From positions 1 to 64,000 of the forward strand of contig JALHNH010000016.1 in the NCBI GenBank assembly GCA_022843625.1: DNA of 64,000 nt, given 5' to 3'. Every line of letters begins with the position of its first letter. Positions within the stretch are counted from its first letter, which is position 1. The position numbers were made by a program, and so were the translations under genes. Source of the stretch: Bryobacter sp. (lineage in GTDB: Bacteria > Acidobacteriota > Terriglobia > Bryobacterales > Bryobacteraceae). The notes under the pieces were generated by a model. The model saw only the letters and a list, made by a program, of their open reading frames with translations, did not search any database and was not told the origin of the DNA. Positions 61,261 through 64,000 of the stretch are shown here, in pieces.

Positions 61261-62799
61261 GTGCGTATTCGCGCCATTTCGATAGATAGACCCAAGACTC
61301 CCTTCGCTCCGGAGTTCTGGCGGGAACATTTTTTATCGTTTCTTTTTGCAGCGTTGGCGGTTGCTTTTGCGGCCACTATTGGAGTCATAGCCCTCGCTTC
61401 TGACAAAAAAGTTGCTCTTGCCATACTTGGTGGATTTGGTTTCCTCCTAGCATGCATCGCCTCAGGAAATCCAAGGCTGCTTTGCCTTTGGGGGCTTATG
61501 CTAACGCTGCCCCTGGATTTGAGTAAAAAGATCGGCCCAATGCTGCTTGGCAAGGATGGAGGGGAAAACAGCTTTCGAATTGACCTATGTGACGTATTCA
61601 TGTATTGCCTCGCAGTACTGCTGCTTTGGGACATTTTCATCGGAGTCCGCCGCGGATTTCGTATACCAAAGCTGCTTATTCCCTGGGTTTTGCTCATTGC
61701 TATAGGGTTTGCCTGGCTTCTGGCTGGGCCCTCGCGTCTTTCTGCAGCTCATGAACTTTTCCGGATGTTTAAGGTTATGCTGCTGTTTCTGATTCTGGTA
61801 AATGAACTTGAGCGGCCACGGCGGATCCTTCACTGTGCAGCCGCTCTTTCATTGGGTGCGCTCGCCGAATCTATCATCGCGCTACTGGAGTACCGCGCTA
61901 AAGGCGTCCTCGGATTGCAGATTCTCGGTGAGACAACCGCCGATACCGTCCGGCATCTGAAGCTCACTTCTTTGCTCGACGAGCAGGCATTCCGGGCTAG
62001 TGCATTGATGCAGCACCCGAATTTGCTCGGGATTTATCTCGCTATATTGGTTCCTCTGGCTTTAGCTTTGCTGTTACTTCGCACAAACAGGATCTATAAG
62101 CTGATCTTTTTATTTACCGTACTTGCCGGGATTCCGGGTATGGTAGTTACTCTTTCCCGGTCAGCCTGGCTCAGTTTTTCGCTGGCCTGTCTACTCATCC
62201 TTGTATTCTTGATACTCCATCATGGCATCCGGCGAAGAGCCCTTTATCTGACCTGCGCGCTGACGGTGCTTGGCAGTATCACTCTAGGAGTTTTTTCCGG
62301 CCAGATATTAAAACGCCTTTTCGAGAGCAAGAATGACGCCACAATCGGTCGTGAGGTTTTTAAGGAGGATGCACGGCGAATGATCGATGCAGCTCCTCTT
62401 TTGGGCCATGGGCTAAACACCTATGTAATCCAGTTGCCGCGGTTTACCAGGGTTTCCATGAAGTCCTACGGCACCTGGCTACCGCCCGTCCATCACATCT
62501 TTTATCTCTGGTGGGCTGAGACCGGTGTTATCGGGATGATGCTGTTCATCTCACTCTGGGCGTGGGTGATCTACGAAGCCCTGCAAAACTTGCGCATTCG
62601 CGATCAACTTCTCTTTACTTTGAATGCTGCATGTCTGGCTGCCATGATTGCTTTAATTCCCGACTCCTTCCTGAGCTTCACTCTACGAGTCAACAGCATG
62701 CTACGTGTATTCTGGGTCTTGGCGGCGATCATTGTTGCAATCCGCTATTTGCGATTGCGAACGGAACGTGAATCCCTGCAAGGCCACCCAAATGGATAG
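61261..62799 (+). CDS. O-antigen ligase/polymerase (Wzy-like) membrane protein
   Basis: A 512-residue multi-pass protein with about 11-12 hydrophobic helices, opening at GTG 61261. The periplasmic loop between the later helices (about 370-430) carries RMIDAAPLLGHGLNTYVIQL and HHIFYLWWAETGVIGM, the Wzy_C/O-antigen ligase pattern with conserved His and Gly residues. It would polymerise or transfer undecaprenyl-linked repeat units in the periplasm. It follows the CpsD-like gene by 6 bases, and its 3' end overlaps the flippase gene. Confidence 0.88.
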   Translation: MRIRAISIDRPKTPFAPEFWREHFLSFLFAALAVAFAATIGVIALASDKKVALAILGGFGFLLACIASGNPRLLCLWGLMLTLPLDLSKKIGPMLLGKDGGENSFRIDLCDVFMYCLAVLLLWDIFIGVRRGFRIPKLLIPWVLLIAIGFAWLLAGPSRLSAAHELFRMFKVMLLFLILVNELERPRRILHCAAALSLGALAESIIALLEYRAKGVLGLQILGETTADTVRHLKLTSLLDEQAFRASALMQHPNLLGIYLAILVPLALALLLLRTNRIYKLIFLFTVLAGIPGMVVTLSRSAWLSFSLACLLILVFLILHHGIRRRALYLTCALTVLGSITLGVFSGQILKRLFESKNDATIGREVFKEDARRMIDAAPLLGHGLNTYVIQLPRFTRVSMKSYGTWLPPVHHIFYLWWAETGVIGMMLFISLWAWVIYEALQNLRIRDQLLFTLNAACLAAMIALIPDSFLSFTLRVNSMLRVFWVLAAIIVAIRYLRLRTERESLQGHPNG

Positions 62800-64000
62800 G
62801 CCTGATTCAAATCTTCGACGCAAAGCGTTCGTCAATACGGCCGCCCAGATTTTGGGAAGGGTATTTGCTTCCTTTGGACGGCTTGCCGTCGGGAGTCTGA
62901 TAGTACGGTCATCCGGTCGCGAAATCTTCGGTGAATATGCGCTAGTTCTTACCCTGGTTGCATTGTCGGAGTGGGTTCTTGACTTCGGGACCGGCGACGT
63001 TTTCGTACGAGAAGCCTGCAGTGCCCCCGAGCGTCGAGATCACCTGCTTCGCGTGCTTACGGCCACCAAAGCAGTTCAGTTGCCGATGGCTGCACTCTTG
63101 CTTTCTGCAGTTTGTATCCTCGCTGGCTACAGTAGAAATGTCGTTGAGGCAGTGGCCCTTGCCAGTATCAGTCTTCTCTTTTCCGCTGGCATTTCAATCT
63201 ATCGGGTACTTTTCCGGTCAAGGTTGACCATGCAGTTTGAGATCATTGCCGAACTCATTTCAGTAGCTGTTATGATTGCAGCGACCTATTTTGCGACTCA
63301 GGTTCAGGCGTCTCTTTCTTCGCTTGCTCTTGTGTATGCCGGTTCACGTGCCCTGATGTTTTTCATCTGTACGGTATTGGCTTTGCCCCAATTCCGGCTC
63401 TCAATGTTGGGTGTGCAGTGGCATGAAATCGTTTGGGGCCTCAAATCCTCGTGGGCGATTGGTGCTGCGGGCTTTGGAATGATTTTCTGTGACTCTCTTG
63501 ATTTCTTGCTTCTCCCCCGATTTGCCTCCCTTTCCGATCTTGGATACTACTCTGGCGCACAAAAGCTGGTGTGGCCGCTTTTGGTCCCGATGGCTGCCAT
63601 TGGTTCTACGCTCTTCTCAGTGTCAGCCAGCTATTGGCCCGACCAGAGACTTCGTTTTTATGCGGCGTGCCAGCGCGGAATCAGCATAGTGCTCGCTTTG
63701 TCAGCATTGATTTTGACGCCTGTCTTTGCTGGTGCACCGTTTCTGATGAACCTTTTTGGCCCGGATCTTGTACCCGGGGCACCAGCGCTTCAAATCCTTA
63801 CACTTGCTGTTTTTGTCAAAACAATTTCTCTCACGCTAGGAGCGGTGTTGCCGGTTGTACATGGACAGAATCACGCCTTGCGGATTGTTGGATTTCTAAT
63901 TGTTGCCAAAGCACTCACTGTCGCCATTGCTGCAACGGCGTTTGGATATATAGGGGTGGCCTGGGGAATTTTGGGCCTGGAAATTTTGTTTGCCTCGATC
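62792..64000 (+). CDS. Wzx-like polysaccharide flippase (partial, open at the window end)
   Basis: The frame is open from the ATG at 62792, overlapping the Wzy-like stop by 8 bases, to the last base, giving 403 codons with no stop. The sequence has the flippase style of the MATE/oligosaccharide flippase family. AAQILGRVFASFGRLAVGSL is the first helix region, and EIFGEYALVLTLVALSEWVLDFG with the following motif is typical. Nine to ten helices are visible, including LRFYAACQRGISIVLALSAL-like and LQILTLAVFVKTISLTL segments. It would flip the undecaprenyl-linked repeat unit to the periplasm. The C-terminal helices lie outside the window. Confidence 0.88.
   Translation, partial: MDRPDSNLRRKAFVNTAAQILGRVFASFGRLAVGSLIVRSSGREIFGEYALVLTLVALSEWVLDFGTGDVFVREACSAPERRDHLLRVLTATKAVQLPMAALLLSAVCILAGYSRNVVEAVALASISLLFSAGISIYRVLFRSRLTMQFEIIAELISVAVMIAATYFATQVQASLSSLALVYAGSRALMFFICTVLALPQFRLSMLGVQWHEIVWGLKSSWAIGAAGFGMIFCDSLDFLLLPRFASLSDLGYYSGAQKLVWPLLVPMAAIGSTLFSVSASYWPDQRLRFYAACQRGISIVLALSALILTPVFAGAPFLMNLFGPDLVPGAPALQILTLAVFVKTISLTLGAVLPVVHGQNHALRIVGFLIVAKALTVAIAATAFGYIGVAWGILGLEILFASI

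Overview
The window is a continuous chromosomal segment from a Gram-negative soil-type bacterium, most likely an acidobacterium of the Bryobacter/Solibacter kind. The lineage call is an inference from gene content. It rests on eukaryote-like Ser/Thr kinases fused to PD40/WD40-like propellers, a DUF1501 plus DUF1549/DUF1553 (planctomycete-type cytochrome) pair, a CadC-like winged-helix/TPR regulator, PEP-CTERM proteins, and a xylanase whose C-terminal domain looks like the TIGR03437 domain known from Solibacter-like genomes. No rRNA, tRNA, CRISPR array, transposase or phage gene was recognised.

1-6.5 kb is a tightly overlapped histidine operon, (hisI end)-hisG-hisD-hisC-HAD-hisB-hisH-hisF-hisA. 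The HAD-type phosphatase is a good candidate for the histidinol-phosphate phosphatase step. 6.5-8.7 kb holds an unknown protein and a CpaE/TadZ-like ATPase. 8.7-13.7 kb on the minus strand is a compact seven-gene run: membrane protein, winged-helix regulator, uppS, NIPSNAP protein, exported methyltransferase, NarL-type sensor kinase and a beta-propeller lipoprotein. 13.7-18.3 kb carries an HD hydrolase, a ceramidase-like protein, an alpha/beta hydrolase, a PPOX flavoprotein and a membrane protein.

18.4-25.7 kb holds two tandem paralogous kinase-propeller proteins and a divergent S9 peptidase. 25.7-34.9 kb is rich in exported redox or propeller proteins: DUF1501, DUF1553, a diheme cytochrome and a PQQ-like propeller, with a CadC-like regulator. 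34.9-37.7 kb has a radical SAM protein, ispD-ispF of the MEP isoprenoid pathway and a ParDE-like toxin-antitoxin pair. 37.7-44.1 kb has a heme/copper monooxygenase-like fusion, an NtrC-type response regulator with its sensor kinase, a proline-rich envelope protein and an enolase-superfamily enzyme.

44.1-48.3 kb has an OmpA-type lipoprotein behind a strongly structured leader, a cytochrome c and three PEP-CTERM surface proteins that share an upstream DNA element. 48.5-64 kb is an exopolysaccharide region: GH10 xylanase, glycosyltransferases, DegT aminotransferase, epimerase, a GH51-like hydrolase, the initiating sugar transferase, a cytidylyltransferase, a Wzz/GumC-like protein, a CpsD-like protein without its P-loop, a Wzy-like polymerase/ligase and a Wzx-like flippase cut by the window end. 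PEP-CTERM/exosortase sorting is known to co-occur with exopolysaccharide loci, so 44-64 kb is best read as one cell-surface module.

Base composition supports a division. The + strand is C-rich over the histidine operon and G-rich over much of about 12-44 kb regardless of gene direction. It is near balanced, and by eye more AT-rich, in the exopolysaccharide region.
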